Positions 11,037 to 21,713 of a stretch of DNA of 64,000 nt are shown here, piece after piece (position 1 is the stretch's first letter; every line of letters begins with the position of its first letter). The position numbers and the translations under genes were made by a program. The DNA is taken from NCBI GenBank assembly GCA_963693085.1, contig OY856411.1:1345015550-1345079549 (forward strand), given 5' to 3'. The DNA is from Alisma plantago-aquatica. Its lineage: Eukaryota; Streptophyta; Magnoliopsida; Alismatales; Alismataceae. Below the pieces are notes generated by a model. The model saw only the letters and a program-made list of their open reading frames with translations. It was not told the origin of the DNA and ran no database searches.

Positions 11037-11676
11037 TAACCACTTTGAATGAATATGATATGCTTTCTAGCTAGTTCTCATCTATCCTATACGATTTGCT
11101 TATGTTTTGATTACCATTGCTTGATAATGTGCTAAAAATTAGTTTTTCATGTTCTTTTTGCCTTTTTTCTCTTATTTTTGGGTATTTTTTGCAAATGCTT
11201 GTTTTATCACAAAATAGTACCCAATGATGAGAGATATGTGCCTAAGTATGTTTAAAATTAAAAATGGACTTAAAAAATAAACTTAATTAGCACTCTAATG
11301 GATAGAAATTAGAATTTATAATGTTGGATTAGATGGAGCATCGGTCGAGTTGCCAACTCGACCAATCAGTGGCTGAGAGCTTTTTAAAGAGCCAATCGGT
11401 CAAGTTTCTGAGTCACAGAACTTGATCAATGGTCGGGCTGGAGAAAACATAAGTTAGGTTCGGCTGACTTTTCTCCCTCTCAACTAGAGAAAAATCTACC
11501 GATCCAACCTCTAGCTCCCTCAAGCTCTCAACCCTAATCCCGACCTTCCTCTCCCTAGCCCTAGCTCGACCTAGATCGACCTTCCTTAACCTCTTTCCCA
11601 TCAATCCTAGGTGTGTGGATGGGCTGTGGTGGTGTCTCTCTTGCTTTTGCTCTCTCCAACCTCTCTATTCATCTCC
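11037..11676 (+). repeat. SIRE-like element A: spacer between pol and env-like gene
   Basis: Non-coding region after the end of pol. It contains a perfect hairpin at 11343-11363 (arms GGTCGAGTT and AACTCGACC, three-base loop) and diverged half-copies around 11395-11440. The same hairpin occurs in A's LTRs (34602-34622; diverged near 27800). Pyrimidine-rich sequence precedes the env-like start. An open frame from 11611 would add a hydrophobic leader before the Met chosen at 11677. Confidence 0.6.
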
Positions 11677-12362
11677 ATGGCGTCCAATAGGAGAAAGAGA
11701 GCGGCCCCAACTGGAACACCATCTTCGCCTTCCAACTCGCGTCTTATACCCTTTGATGCTACTTTCTTTGTCTCCAATGAGGCTCTAAATAGGTACAAGG
11801 AGCTCCTTCCTAGGAATCCTTTTCCATTCTGTGCCCTTTTTGAGCCAACCCCACGTAGACAAAGACCTATTGATAAAGTAGTGAAGTTGCTATACAATCA
11901 CCATCTCTCCACATTGTGCGTCGAACGCTTGTGCTACCACAATTCCTCAACTAGCACCAAAGCTGTTCAAGAATTCTATGCTAACTTGCAATGGAATTAT
12001 GACACACTCATACCCTCACCAAATGCTCAAGTAGTCCTCACTTCCATGATCACAGGGAAGAAATTCCAAGTCTCCAAGGATACCCTGAACATCTTCTTCT
12101 CAGGTACTGAGGTGACTGACACTTGGAGGAAAGACTACCCTGAGTATTTTGACCTAGTTGACCTTGAGGCCTTCTACAAGCAGTATGATCTCACTCTCCT
12201 TGATATTCATAAATACTTGAAGAAGCCTCAATTTCCCTATAGGAATTAGTGTACCCTTCCCTCCCCCACCTTAGACCTCACAAACCGCATACTTGCCCTA
12301 GTTGTTAACTACAATATTCATCCCAAGAAAAGTCTGACTAAAATTGTAGAAAACACTGTGGT
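11677..12362 (+). pseudogene. Envelope-like third gene of SIRE-like element A, N-terminal part
   Basis: Downstream of copia pol, where SIRE/Maximus elements carry an extra env-like gene. The frame is open to a TAG at 12247-12249 and stays readable to 12362. Met at 11677 begins a basic stretch (MASNRRKRAAP), but the frame is open from 11611 and that start would add a hydrophobic run (VVVSLLLLLSP) that could act as a signal segment. The body has KAVQEFYANLQWNYD and SMITGKKFQVSK, resembling the 'putative plant transposon protein' domain family. True envelope function is unproven for these plant genes. The sequence is cut at 12362 by Tekay element D; the acidic C-terminus lies at 26317-26808. Confidence 0.68.
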
Positions 12363-13639
12363 AAGAGGAACTTATATTTCAATTTTAGTCCTTTTTGAAT
12401 GACGTTGAAAATAATGTTTTGCTTGTGTTGGACTAAAGTGCAAATTACCCAAGTTGAGGGGTTAAATTACAAATGTTACATGATAAAATGTTCCTCATAT
12501 GTTGAAGCATCATGATAATGAAGATGATGTAGAGGTATGGCTTGTGATAGCCTGAGTACCAAGAAAGAGCTGATAAACCAATGTTTGTGCATTAAAACCT
12601 AGTTTCGGTGTAATGTGCAATTTACCCAAAACCCAGGGTTCAATATGCAATTTACCACTTAAAAATAGTCCCTAATTTTCTTGGCATCATGTAGATCAAA
12701 TAAAATGAGAGGGTCATCTCATTTGTACCTATTTGAAGGAGAGAGAATCTTGATATTAAAATAATCAAGATTTAAGCATAATTGAAACCCTAATTCAATT
12801 TAATGCAAAAATAATTATATTAAATGGATTTCCCTTCAACAAAAATTTTAGAGGTTGAAATCCACATATATGGACGTCCTTGTGCCTTGCAAAGGCAAAG
12901 GAAATATCTACGTGAGTGGAGAACCCACTCACATGAAGAAAATAAAAAGAAATATCCACTAACTTATGGATATTATTATTATAAGGGTTAAGGTGCTGAA
13001 TTTGCTTTTCTTTAAATCATGGATAATTGAGAGGAATAATAGGAAAAGGAGATAGCCTCGTAACCAAGGAAGGGAAGGGGGCAAGTGGCAAGGAAATGGA
13101 GGAGATAATCCCTACTTTTTCTCTTAAATGAATTTTCAATAAAATTCATATATATGCTCCTTTATCCATGAGTTTAAAGGGTAATTTCGAATCCACTTTC
13201 ACTTATTGCTTGCAAAACGACCAAGGGAGCTTAGGAGAAACAGGAGTACGACCCCCAACCTATTGGTAAGCTTCTTGACCTTCTTTCACCTTGATTTCAT
13301 GGTGGAAATCACACATCAATTTTTGATTTCTTCTTTTCTTCACTCAATCTTCAACTCTAGCCAATCTTTTCACTCAAAAGCTTGAGGATAAGCCATGGGA
13401 TAGTTGAAGCAGCTTCATCCACCATTGTTGACGTGAAACTCCAAGCTTTGAATCTCAATTGAAGGTGGGTTATATAACTTGAACCCTTATTGATTGTTAT
13501 TGAATTCAATTCCTCAATTCAATATGTTCAATTGTTCTTCTTGAAATTTCTTTGATTAATTGATGAAACTACCATGGAAATGGCACTAGAATTCGAGGTT
13601 AAGCTTGATGATGATGACATCATATTAATCACACATATC

Positions 13640-14250
13640 AATATTATCTAGTTGCAAACGGATTCAACAAAACAATCCAATCGGTTTTCACCAAACCGTT
13701 TGGTGATCAAACGGTTTGCAAACCGTTTGGAGGTTGAACCCCAAACTGTTTGGGCATGTTGACTGAATGGGATAGTTGACCGTTTGGAGCCTTAAATGAT
13801 TTCAAACCGTTTGAACATACTTGATTTGACTGTTTGGGTTTGGGTTGACCGTTTGGACAAATAGGTTCAAAACTGTTTGGAGCCTTAAACGGTTTCAAAC
13901 CGTTTGGACTTCTAGGTCAAAATTGTTTGGAGCCTTAAACGGTTTCAAACCATTTGGACCAAGTCAACCAAAACCATTTGGATGATCAATGGTTGTGATT
14001 GAGGGTTGAGGGTCCAAGGATCATACATTGATGGACTGTAATAACTCAATTGATGAAGAAATCGATGGTGCAAACCCTAATTTAATTATTTGAAGGAATC
14101 ATCAATTGAACCCTTTCGGTTTCAAACTGATTTGGATCAAACTGTCTTGAGACCATTTGATTCCAAACGGTCTTGAAACCGTTTGGGGTCAAACGGTCTC
14201 AGGACCGTTTGGAATCAAACGGTTTCAAAATTGTTTGGTGTTGAAACCCC
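13640..14250 (+). repeat. Palindromic CCGTTTGG word cluster in D 5' LTR
   Basis: At least fifteen intact or decayed copies of AAACCGTTTGG or its complement in about 600 bases. Adjacent opposite copies form perfect hairpins, for example 13887-13905 (arms AAACGGTTT and AAACCGTTT, one-base loop). Many copies have the CG changed to TG or CA. The same cluster occurs in the 3' LTR at about 23130-23710. Confidence 0.9.
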
Positions 14251-14995
14251 AAAACTGAATGGATGTCCAATGTGATCAAATCATTTGGAGATTTAAGATG
14301 ATAATTAATTCATTGAACCAATGATGATTATCAATGTTAGGTACAAAGGTTGAAACCCTAAAGTACCTAGATGATCAGTACCTTTAGATTAATTAACCCT
14401 AAAAGGTTATGAAAGCAATGTCTTAGTACACTATGTCAATCATAGTTGTATGTACTTGATGGAAGGGTTGATGTAACCTAATCAAGTTGATAGGATGATA
14501 GAAAGGAATTCATACATGAGTATTAGTCATGTGGTGATTAGGGTATGATCCTTAATGAAGAGATCATGAAAACCCTAATCGAGAAGGCTAATGAACCCTA
14601 TCCCTAATTTAGGGTAATAGTGAAACCCTAATTAAGGGTGATGACATGAGTAATCCTAAGTTAGGGTTATGAAATGTAAAATCCTAATTTAGATGAATAG
14701 TAAACCCTAATGATGGGTAATTGAATATGAAACCCTAATTGGGATGAATAGTAAACCCTAATTGTGGGATATTGAATGTAAACCCTAATCTAGGGTGATA
14801 TTATGTGGAACCCTAATTTAGGGTGATGTTATGTAAAACCCTAGTATATTAATGTGATGTGGAACTCAAATCCAGAGTGATGCTATGTAATGCTATATGA
14901 AACCCTAATCTTGGGCAATATGGTGATAAACCATAATCCTGATCTGGGTAATGGGATGAGTATCCCCAATTGACCTGAAATGGGAAACCCTAACC
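14066..14995 (+). repeat. Degenerate telomere-box (AAACCCTA) array in D 5' LTR
   Basis: A loose tandem series with a unit of about 25-40 bases, each unit containing AAACCCTAAT and often a following AGGGT that can pair with it. About ten exact AAACCCTA motifs lie between 14571 and 14995, with outliers near 14066 and 14335. The 3' LTR copy is at about 23514-24440. The units are separated by non-telomeric sequence, so this is not a chromosome end. Confidence 0.85.
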
Positions 14996-16880
14996 CTAGT
15001 GAGGGAATAGTGGTGTTACCCTTGAATAGTGATGCTATATTTGTTTTGCATGGTGCTGATATGAAATTGATGTAACTGTTATCATCTGTACTAACCATGC
15101 AGGTATCATGAGATGATGAATATAGCCAGGTATGAGCTATGATGTTTTATTTATTAAAATTGTTATTGGTCCTTATGTGCCATAATATGCCTTGTTTCCT
15201 AGTAAGAGGTAATAAGAGAATTAATGGGCCTTAAGTGCCATGAGAGATGTTTGTGTAACAAGTATCATGTTTACCTTGGTCAGATGACCTGAAGGTGATA
15301 GTTACCTAAAAAAGTGGTAACAATGCTCACTGATGAGTCAAGGGTTTGAACACCCAGAACCATATGATTATGGCATTGAGTTTGTGAAGGGATGAGTATT
15401 CCCAGTATTGAAATGAGGGACTGAGATCCCAATGTCTTATAAAGACTGAGAAGTAACTGATGAAAATAGTACATGTTTCTTTGTAGCATTTGTCCTAATA
15501 AGTTATGTTTGAAAACTTGATTGATGCTAAAAGAATATGATAATGTACTTAATTAATCAAGTGAAATCTTTTCATGTAGTGCTCTGACCATAGATCCATC
15601 ATCGTCAGTAGATGGTGATGGTGAAATAGGTTTTCCTATGGGATCTCCTGGAGTTCGCATATTTTTTAATATGTGGGGGTCGATGGGCGAAAATATCTGT
15701 ACGTCCTAATGGGGGAATTGATGGAAGGTAAAAATTAAACCTCTCAATCCTTCATTATATGTTCCGGGATGGATGTATCACAAATCTCCCGATGTTGTTA
15801 ATGTCGGATCGATGGAGGTAAACATGAAATCTCTCGATTGCGAAGAGAGTGCAGCCACTGCTGTAGCTCTATAGCGAAGATGCCACTACACCCTGGCAAG
15901 CTATGTAGCAGAGACACAAGATGTCCTGCATGTGATCTCACACTGACCGAGATGTGGGAGGTCATGGAAGCCAGCTCTTCCATTGACTTTGTATGTTACT
16001 GATTTCGACTTCGCAATGGTCAGTTGGAGTATGAGTGGTATACCTCATCTCCTCAGAGCTTAAGTATGTTTGTAAACTGCAATCATCCATGTAGTGTATT
16101 TGCATAAGAGTGAAATACGAAAACCACTAGTTGACGTTATCTTGCTAAGCATGTCCTTGATACATAAATGTTACTTATGTTCTTTAATTCTGTATTGAAT
16201 AAGAGACATGCTACCTTATCAAGTTATAGCTGAAATACTTGGATAGGAATGTTGCTCTAATCTGCATAGATATTGATTTATCTACTATTGAAATATATGA
16301 TTCCACTGTTCAGTTTATTTCTATTAAACTACAATAATAATGTTTTTGGCGGAGAGTTATATCTCTCTCTGGGGCAATTTACAAATTGTCTCACCCCTGT
16401 GGGATCCAACATTTTTAGGTAGATGCCGACAAAGAGGCAGGAACCCTACAACTGAGGAAGAGCAGCAGCAACAATAGGGACAACAATAATCCTTCATGTG
16501 GAAATACTGGTTGTCAAGCTTTGTATATAAAGTCTTATGTGTCGTCTCTATACTCTCAGGTCCTAGGAGTCAGTGGATAGTGTTTTTATAATCGATCTGA
16601 GATTTTGGTTTGAATACCTCAAGGATTTTGTTACTTGTGCTTTTTAGCAAAGCAATGATGTATATATCCCTCGAGAAGAGATGGTACAGTGAATGTACTT
16701 TGTGAACCAATATGTAAATATAATATTGTGGTTCTTGTTTAAAGAGTTTTCCTGAGAATGGATCTCTTTGAAAATGGTTTTAATTTTTAGTGATTTTCAG
16801 TAATCCATTGTTAGTGATCGCTTATGCATTAGTTAATCTTATTATATTGGTTAATTACAGTTTGTACACCTCAAGTTAAG

Positions 16881-16893
16881 TGGTATCAGAGCC
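16881..16893 (+). other. Primer-binding site of element D (initiator tRNA-Met type)
   Basis: TGGTATCAGAGCC, complementary to the 3' end of plant initiator tRNA-Met, seven bases after the 5' LTR end. It primes minus-strand DNA synthesis. Confidence 0.92.
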
Positions 16894-17007
16894 CTAGGTT
16901 CACTGAGTCTACAGAGACATAGGATTAAGGTTGTTGAATCTGTTCTAGTGTCTTCCAGTTTATCTGATAAGTGTCTTCTGCTCATATAGGAGAAGAAGAA
17001 CTTAAAG

Positions 17008-18204
17008 ATGCCTGGATCACATGATGAACATGCTGCTGAGAGCAGTGTTGCTGCACCAGGAGGAGGTGCAAGGGACCATAATAGGGAGGAGCCCGTACCT
17101 GAACAACCCCAGTTCAATCAAGCTGATATAGGGAACCCAGTCTTCCAAGCCATGTTTGGACAGTTTATGGCGACCATGACTCATAAGACAGATAGGATGC
17201 CATTACCTGCACCAAGGGCACCGGCCCATAATGAAAGACAGTGAGCTGGCAAGACCTTTAAACAGCTTCGGAGGGTAGGAGCCACAGAGTACGTTGGCAC
17301 AGCTGACCCAGCGGATGCTGATTTATGGTTAACTGAGCTGGAGAAAGCCTTCAGAATCCTTATGATTCCTGAAGATGAGAAGGTGAGGCATGATGTCTAC
17401 CTATTGAAAGGGAGTGTTGGTCATTGGTGGACCATCAAGGAAGGCAAAAGACCCAGTGTTAAAATCGGATGGGATGAATTCCGACATGAATTTGTTGCTA
17501 GATACTTTCCCAAGACGTATCTAGGTGAGAAGATCTCTCAATTTGAGAGGTTGAGGCAAAGGCAGGTGAACATTAGCGAGTATGAAGCTAGGCTCATGGA
17601 GCTTTTTCAATTCTGACCGCATATGGCATCTACAGATGAGGAGAGGATTCGGTATTTCGAGAAAGGGTTGAACGTTGAATTGACCACTCCGGTGTCTTCT
17701 TTAGAGAACAGGGAGAGGTTTGCTACTTTTGTGGAGTCTGTGATACGTATAGAGAGGTCTGTGATCGAGAAGCGGAAGACTAGTGGTAAGAAAGAGTACA
17801 CATAGCTTCAAGGACATAGGTCTGAGAGCTTTAAGAAGCTGAGGTTCTCTACACCACCACCACCAAGGTTTAATACCCCGACGCAGTGGACGTCAAGTAG
17901 GGGTAGGGGCCGTAGTTTTCCTCCAAGTAGAGCCCCAAGTACAACATCAGCATTAGTGATAGGACCACCCAGGAAGAGTTTGGGAAGCTACAACTGCTTC
18001 CAATGTGGGAGGTCAGGACACTTGATGAGAGATTGTCCTGAGAAAGTCAGAACTATAACTCAACCCCAGAGGTAGAGTCAGCAAGGCTCACAGAGGATAC
18101 AGTTTTCTAGTGGCGCTAGAGGACGAGGACAAGCGTCACAAGCTGGATCGTCGGCACCCAACAATCAAGCACAGGGTCAACAACAAGCGACGGCTAGATT
18201 CTAT
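17008..18204 (+). pseudogene. Tekay-like element D: gag
   Basis: Capsid precursor of D. Met at 17008 opens the only frame, which runs with no frameshift through gag and most of pol. The N-terminus is acidic and Pro-rich. The Retrotrans_gag domain spans about 17250-17610 (ADLWLTELEKAFRI, GHWWTIKEG, FRHEFVARYFPKTY, QFERLRQRQVNISEYEARL), followed by a basic, Gly/Ser-rich linker and a zinc knuckle CFQCGRSGHLMRDC at about 17995-18038. Stops at 17242, 17614, 17803 and 18073 break it; most are explainable as CGA to TGA or CAG to TAG. gag and pol form one continuous frame as in Tekay/Del elements. Confidence 0.92.
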
Positions 18205-18699
18205 GCTATGAATCAGCCTGAAGCAGTAGTCAACCCTCGGGTTGTGACAGGTCAGATGGAACTATTTTATTCAGATATGTCTTCATCGTGCTTCATATAT
18301 GTGTTAATTGATACGGGTGCTACGCATTCCTTTATCACTCGAGAAGTGATTCATGACTACAACATGATTGTCAGTCATAGAGCAGATAATTTGATGCTAG
18401 AAACCCCTTTGCTGGGATCTACAGTGTTGCGGGAGGTGTGTTCTCCCTGCAATCTTTCCTTTTCTGATCGTCACATTCAGGTGGATCGTATATCACTTGA
18501 AATGCACAGGTTCGATATAATCCTAGGGATGGACACCTTAGAGAAGTATAAGGTTGTCTTGGATTGTGGTTCCAAGCAGGCTGTGTTCACAGACAACGGT
18601 GACACATGGATCTTTCAGGGAGACAGAAAGATTCTTCCAACTTGTCTTGTGTCATCTATGGTAGATGAGAAGTTGATGAGATAGGGATGCTTTGCATTC
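18205..18699 (+). pseudogene. Tekay-like element D: aspartic protease
   Basis: Retropepsin-like domain in frame with gag. The catalytic loop LIDTGATHSFI is at about 18304-18336 with an intact DTG. FDIILGMDTLEKY at about 18511-18549 is the flap-to-C-terminal hydrophobic strand expected for a gypsy protease. The segment 18208-18684 is fully open, ending in one TAG at 18682 before the RT linker. Confidence 0.9.
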
Positions 18700-20100
18700 T
18701 TGGCACATATGGTAGATACCACAATGGAGAGCCCTCATCCTTCTGAAGTTCCAGTAGTCAGGGAATTTGAAGATGTATTTCCTGAAGAACTTTCAAGTGT
18801 TCCTCCGTCCCGAGAGATTGATTTTGAGATTAATCTAATCTCAGGTATACAACCGATAGCACAAACAACGTATAGAATGGCACCTGCTGAAATGGCAGAA
18901 CTCAAGAAACAACTGCAGGAGTTGCTTGAGAAGGGATTTATCTGACCGAGCACTTCACCCTGGGGTGCTCCAGTTCTTTTTGTTAAGAAGAAAGATGGGT
19001 CTATGCGTTTATGCATCTACTATAGGCAGTTGAATAAGGTAACTATAAAGAACAAGTATCCTCTGCCAAGGATTGATGACTTGTTTGACCAGTTGTGTGG
19101 TGCAACTATCTTTTCTAAGATAGATCTGAGGTCGGGATACCATCAGTTGCGTATTAAGGAGAGTGACATACCTAAATCTTCCTTTAGGACAAGGTATGGT
19201 CACTATGAGTTCATAGTTATGTCGTTTGGACTAACTAATGCACCAACTGCATTCATGGAACTCATGAATAGAATTTTTCGACCTTTTCTTGATCAGTTTA
19301 TAGTCATCTTCATAGATGACATTTTAATATACAGTAGAGATGCTCAATAGCATGAGCAGCATCTCCGTCAGGCTTTGACTTTACTAAGAGAGCATAGGCT
19401 ATATGCTAAGTTTAGAAAATGTGAGTTCTAGTTACCAGAAGTTTCTTTTCTAGGACACGTTATATCTACCTCAGGCATCCGTGTTGATCCTAAGAAGGTA
19501 GAATCTATCCTGCAATGGGAACAGCCGAAGACGCCGACGGAGATTCGTAGTTTTCTTGGACTAGTAGGTTATTACATGAGGTTCATTAAGAACTTCAGTT
19601 CTATAGCTTTACCCCTAACCAAGTTGACCAAGAAGGAAGTTCCTTTTGTCTAGAATGACAAGTGTCAACATTCTTTCCAGTTGCTAAAAGAAAGGTTAAC
19701 AAGTACACATGTGCTGGTGTTACCTGAGCAGGGAAAAGGGTACATAGTTTTCTGTGATGCATCTAAGAATGGCTTAGGATGTGTGTTGATGCAGGATAAG
19801 CAAGTGATTTCTTTTGCTTCTCGACAGCTTAAGAAACACGAGGAGAATTATCCAACACATGATCTAGAGCTAGCTGTTGTGGTCCATTCTTTGAAGATCT
19901 GGAGACATTATCTCTATGGAGAGACATTCCAGATTTTCACAGACCATAAGAACCTAAAGTATATCTTCTGACAGCATGAGCTGAACATGAGGCAACATCG
20001 TTGGATGGAATTAATCAAGGACTATGACTGTATAATTGATTATCATCTAGGGAAGGCTAATGTGGTAGTTGATGCATTAAGTAGGAAATCAACAACACCA
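18700..20100 (+). pseudogene. Tekay-like element D: reverse transcriptase and RNase H
   Basis: Linker with EFEDVFPEELSSVPPSREIDF (18760-18825), then gypsy [35 protein letters not shown] at 18961-19014, [14 protein letters not shown] at 19114-19155, [16 protein letters not shown] at 19222-19270, and the active-site box FIDDILIYS at about 19309-19335 with both aspartates intact. The thumb has [17 protein letters not shown] near 19550-19600. RNase H follows: [13 protein letters not shown] at 19750-19788, [18 protein letters not shown] and [12 protein letters not shown] to 19968, then DYHLGKANVVVDALSR. Stops at 18943, 19348, 19429, 19651 and 19969 disable it; catalytic residues survive. Confidence 0.94.
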
Positions 20101-21663
20101 GCCTTAGGTAAAACACAGTTAAACTCTTTAGTGTGCTTTAAAAGATATATGCTTATTTCCTTGAGGCAAGACAATATACAGTTTAAAGTATCATTGTTAG
20201 CTGGGCTGTTAGCTGAAATGCAAGTGAAACCTACTCTGATACAGCAGATTAAAGAAGCACAACAAGTTGATACTGTGATTCAGCAGATCAGGTTAGAGTA
20301 TGGTAGTGAGAAATAGGATGATTTCCATGATTCATATGATCAGGTAGTCTGTTACCATGGTAGGATGGTAGTACCTAATGCTGATAAGTTAAGAAAGTTA
20401 GTTCTGGAAGAAGCTCATTCTTTGATGTATGCTATGCATCCAGGGAGCACCAAGATGTATCATAACTTAAAACATATGTATTGGTAGCCTGGATTGAAGA
20501 AAGATGTAGCTAAGTTTGTTATGCGGTGTCTGATGTGTTAGCAGGTTAAAGCTGAACATCAAAAGCCTGCAAGAACAATGCAACCTCTGCCTATACCGCA
20601 ATGGAAATGGGATCATGTAACCATGGACTTTTTGGTTGGTTTGCCTAGAACAGCCAAAAGTCATGATTCCATTTGGGTGATAGTTGATAGGTTGACAAAG
20701 ATAGCACATTTCTTACCTATCAAAACAACATACACTGCTGAGAAGCTTGCACAGATCTATATAGATTAGATAGTGCGGTTGTATGGGGTTCTAGCTACAA
20801 TTGTTTCTGATAGAGGTCCCCAGTTTATGAGTCATTTTTGGAAACGAATTCATAAAACTTTGGGTACGCAGTTAAGGTTTAGTACAACCTTTCACCCACA
20901 GACAGACGGACAATCTGAGAGGACCATACAAACCTTGGAGAACTTGCTTAGAGCATGTGTCCTTCAGTTTGTAGGAAGTTGGGATCTACACCTGAGCTTG
21001 GTAGAATTTCTTATAATAATAGCTATCAGCACAGTATTGAGATGGCACCATATGAGGCATTGTATGGTAGACGTTGTAGATCTCCTTTATGTTGGTATGA
21101 AACAGGAGAATATCAATTTTTGGGTCCTGAGCTAGTACAGCAAACAACTGAGAAGATTAAAGTCATACAACAATAGTTGAAAGCTGTCCAGGATAGATAG
21201 AAATCTTATGATGATAAGCGTCGTAGACCCTTAGAATTCCAAGTTGGAGATAGAGTATACCTCAAGGTCTCACCTTGGAAAGGTATCCTGAGATTTGGAA
21301 AGAAGGGGAAGTTAGCTCCTAGATTTATGGGGCCTTATCCGAGCATTGAAATGATGGGAAAGGTAGCCTATAAGCTAGAGTTACCACCTGAGTTACATAG
21401 ATTGCACCCAGTGTTTCATATCTCTATGTTGAGAAAGTGTCATCCTGACACAGAGTTAGTTCTGCAACATGTGGAGGTAGAACTAAATGATGATATATCT
21501 TATGTTGAAGGACCTGTGTTGGTTCTTGACAGAAGAATTAAAAAGCTGAAAAAGAAAGACATTTGTCTTGTAAAAGTTCTCTGGCATCACCGTGGCATTG
21601 AAGAAGCTACATGAGAACTAGAGGAAGAGATGAGGAGGAAATACCCTACTCTTTTCTATTAAT
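20101..21663 (+). pseudogene. Tekay-like element D: integrase with C-terminal chromodomain
   Basis: Zinc-binding HHCC region (EEAHSLMYAMHPGSTK at 20409-20456, then CLMC near 20530), then the core: MDFLVGLPR near 20623-20650, VSDRGPQFMSHFWK at about 20803-20845, and HPQTDGQSERTIQTLENLLR near 20893-20950, giving the D, D, E triad. One frameshift near 21005 is the only indel seen in the whole gag-pol. The C-terminal GDRVYLKVSPWKG and LAPRFMGPYPSIE (GPY/F module) lead to a chromodomain at about 21505-21663 (PVLVLDRRIKKLKKKD, VLWHHRGIEEAT-stop-ELEEEMRRKYP). Chromodomains steer Tekay-type integration to particular chromatin. Stops at 20314, 20486, 20539, 20767, 21174, 21198 and 21612. Confidence 0.94.
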
Positions 21664-21693
21664 GTTTTCGTTGATGATTTCGGGGACAAAATC

Positions 21694-21713
21694 CTTGTAA
21701 GGGGTGGATAATC
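21694..21713 (+). other. Polypurine tract region of element D
   Basis: Purine-rich aaggggtggataat just before the 3' LTR start at 21714; expected site of plus-strand priming. Confidence 0.75.

Larger units (their letters stand above)
12363..16873 (+). mobile_element. 5' LTR of Tekay-like gypsy element D (first 100 bases missing)
   Basis: Long direct repeat of 21814-26316, colinear along its whole length with scattered substitutions and few indels by eye. It ends in ...cctca at 16873, seven bases before the primer-binding site. The other copy begins TGTAACATCCC at 21714, but this one starts at the equivalent of 21814, so the terminal 100 bases are absent. Inside are the CCGTTTGG palindrome cluster (13640-14250), a telomere-box array (14066-14995) and two copy-specific stretches of CG decay. 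LTRs of 4.5 kb fit the long-LTR Del/Tekay group. Confidence 0.93.

Noticed and set aside
11607..11897. Minus-strand 96-codon frame
   Set aside because: Antisense to the env-like gene of element A; no motif.
13640..14250. Repeated 11-base words with spacers, resembling a CRISPR array
   Set aside because: Spacing is irregular, copies are in both orientations and the block is duplicated in both LTRs of a plant retrotransposon.
14571..14995. Telomeric repeats marking a chromosome end or fusion
   Set aside because: Units are separated by other sequence, and the array recurs at the same place in the second LTR.
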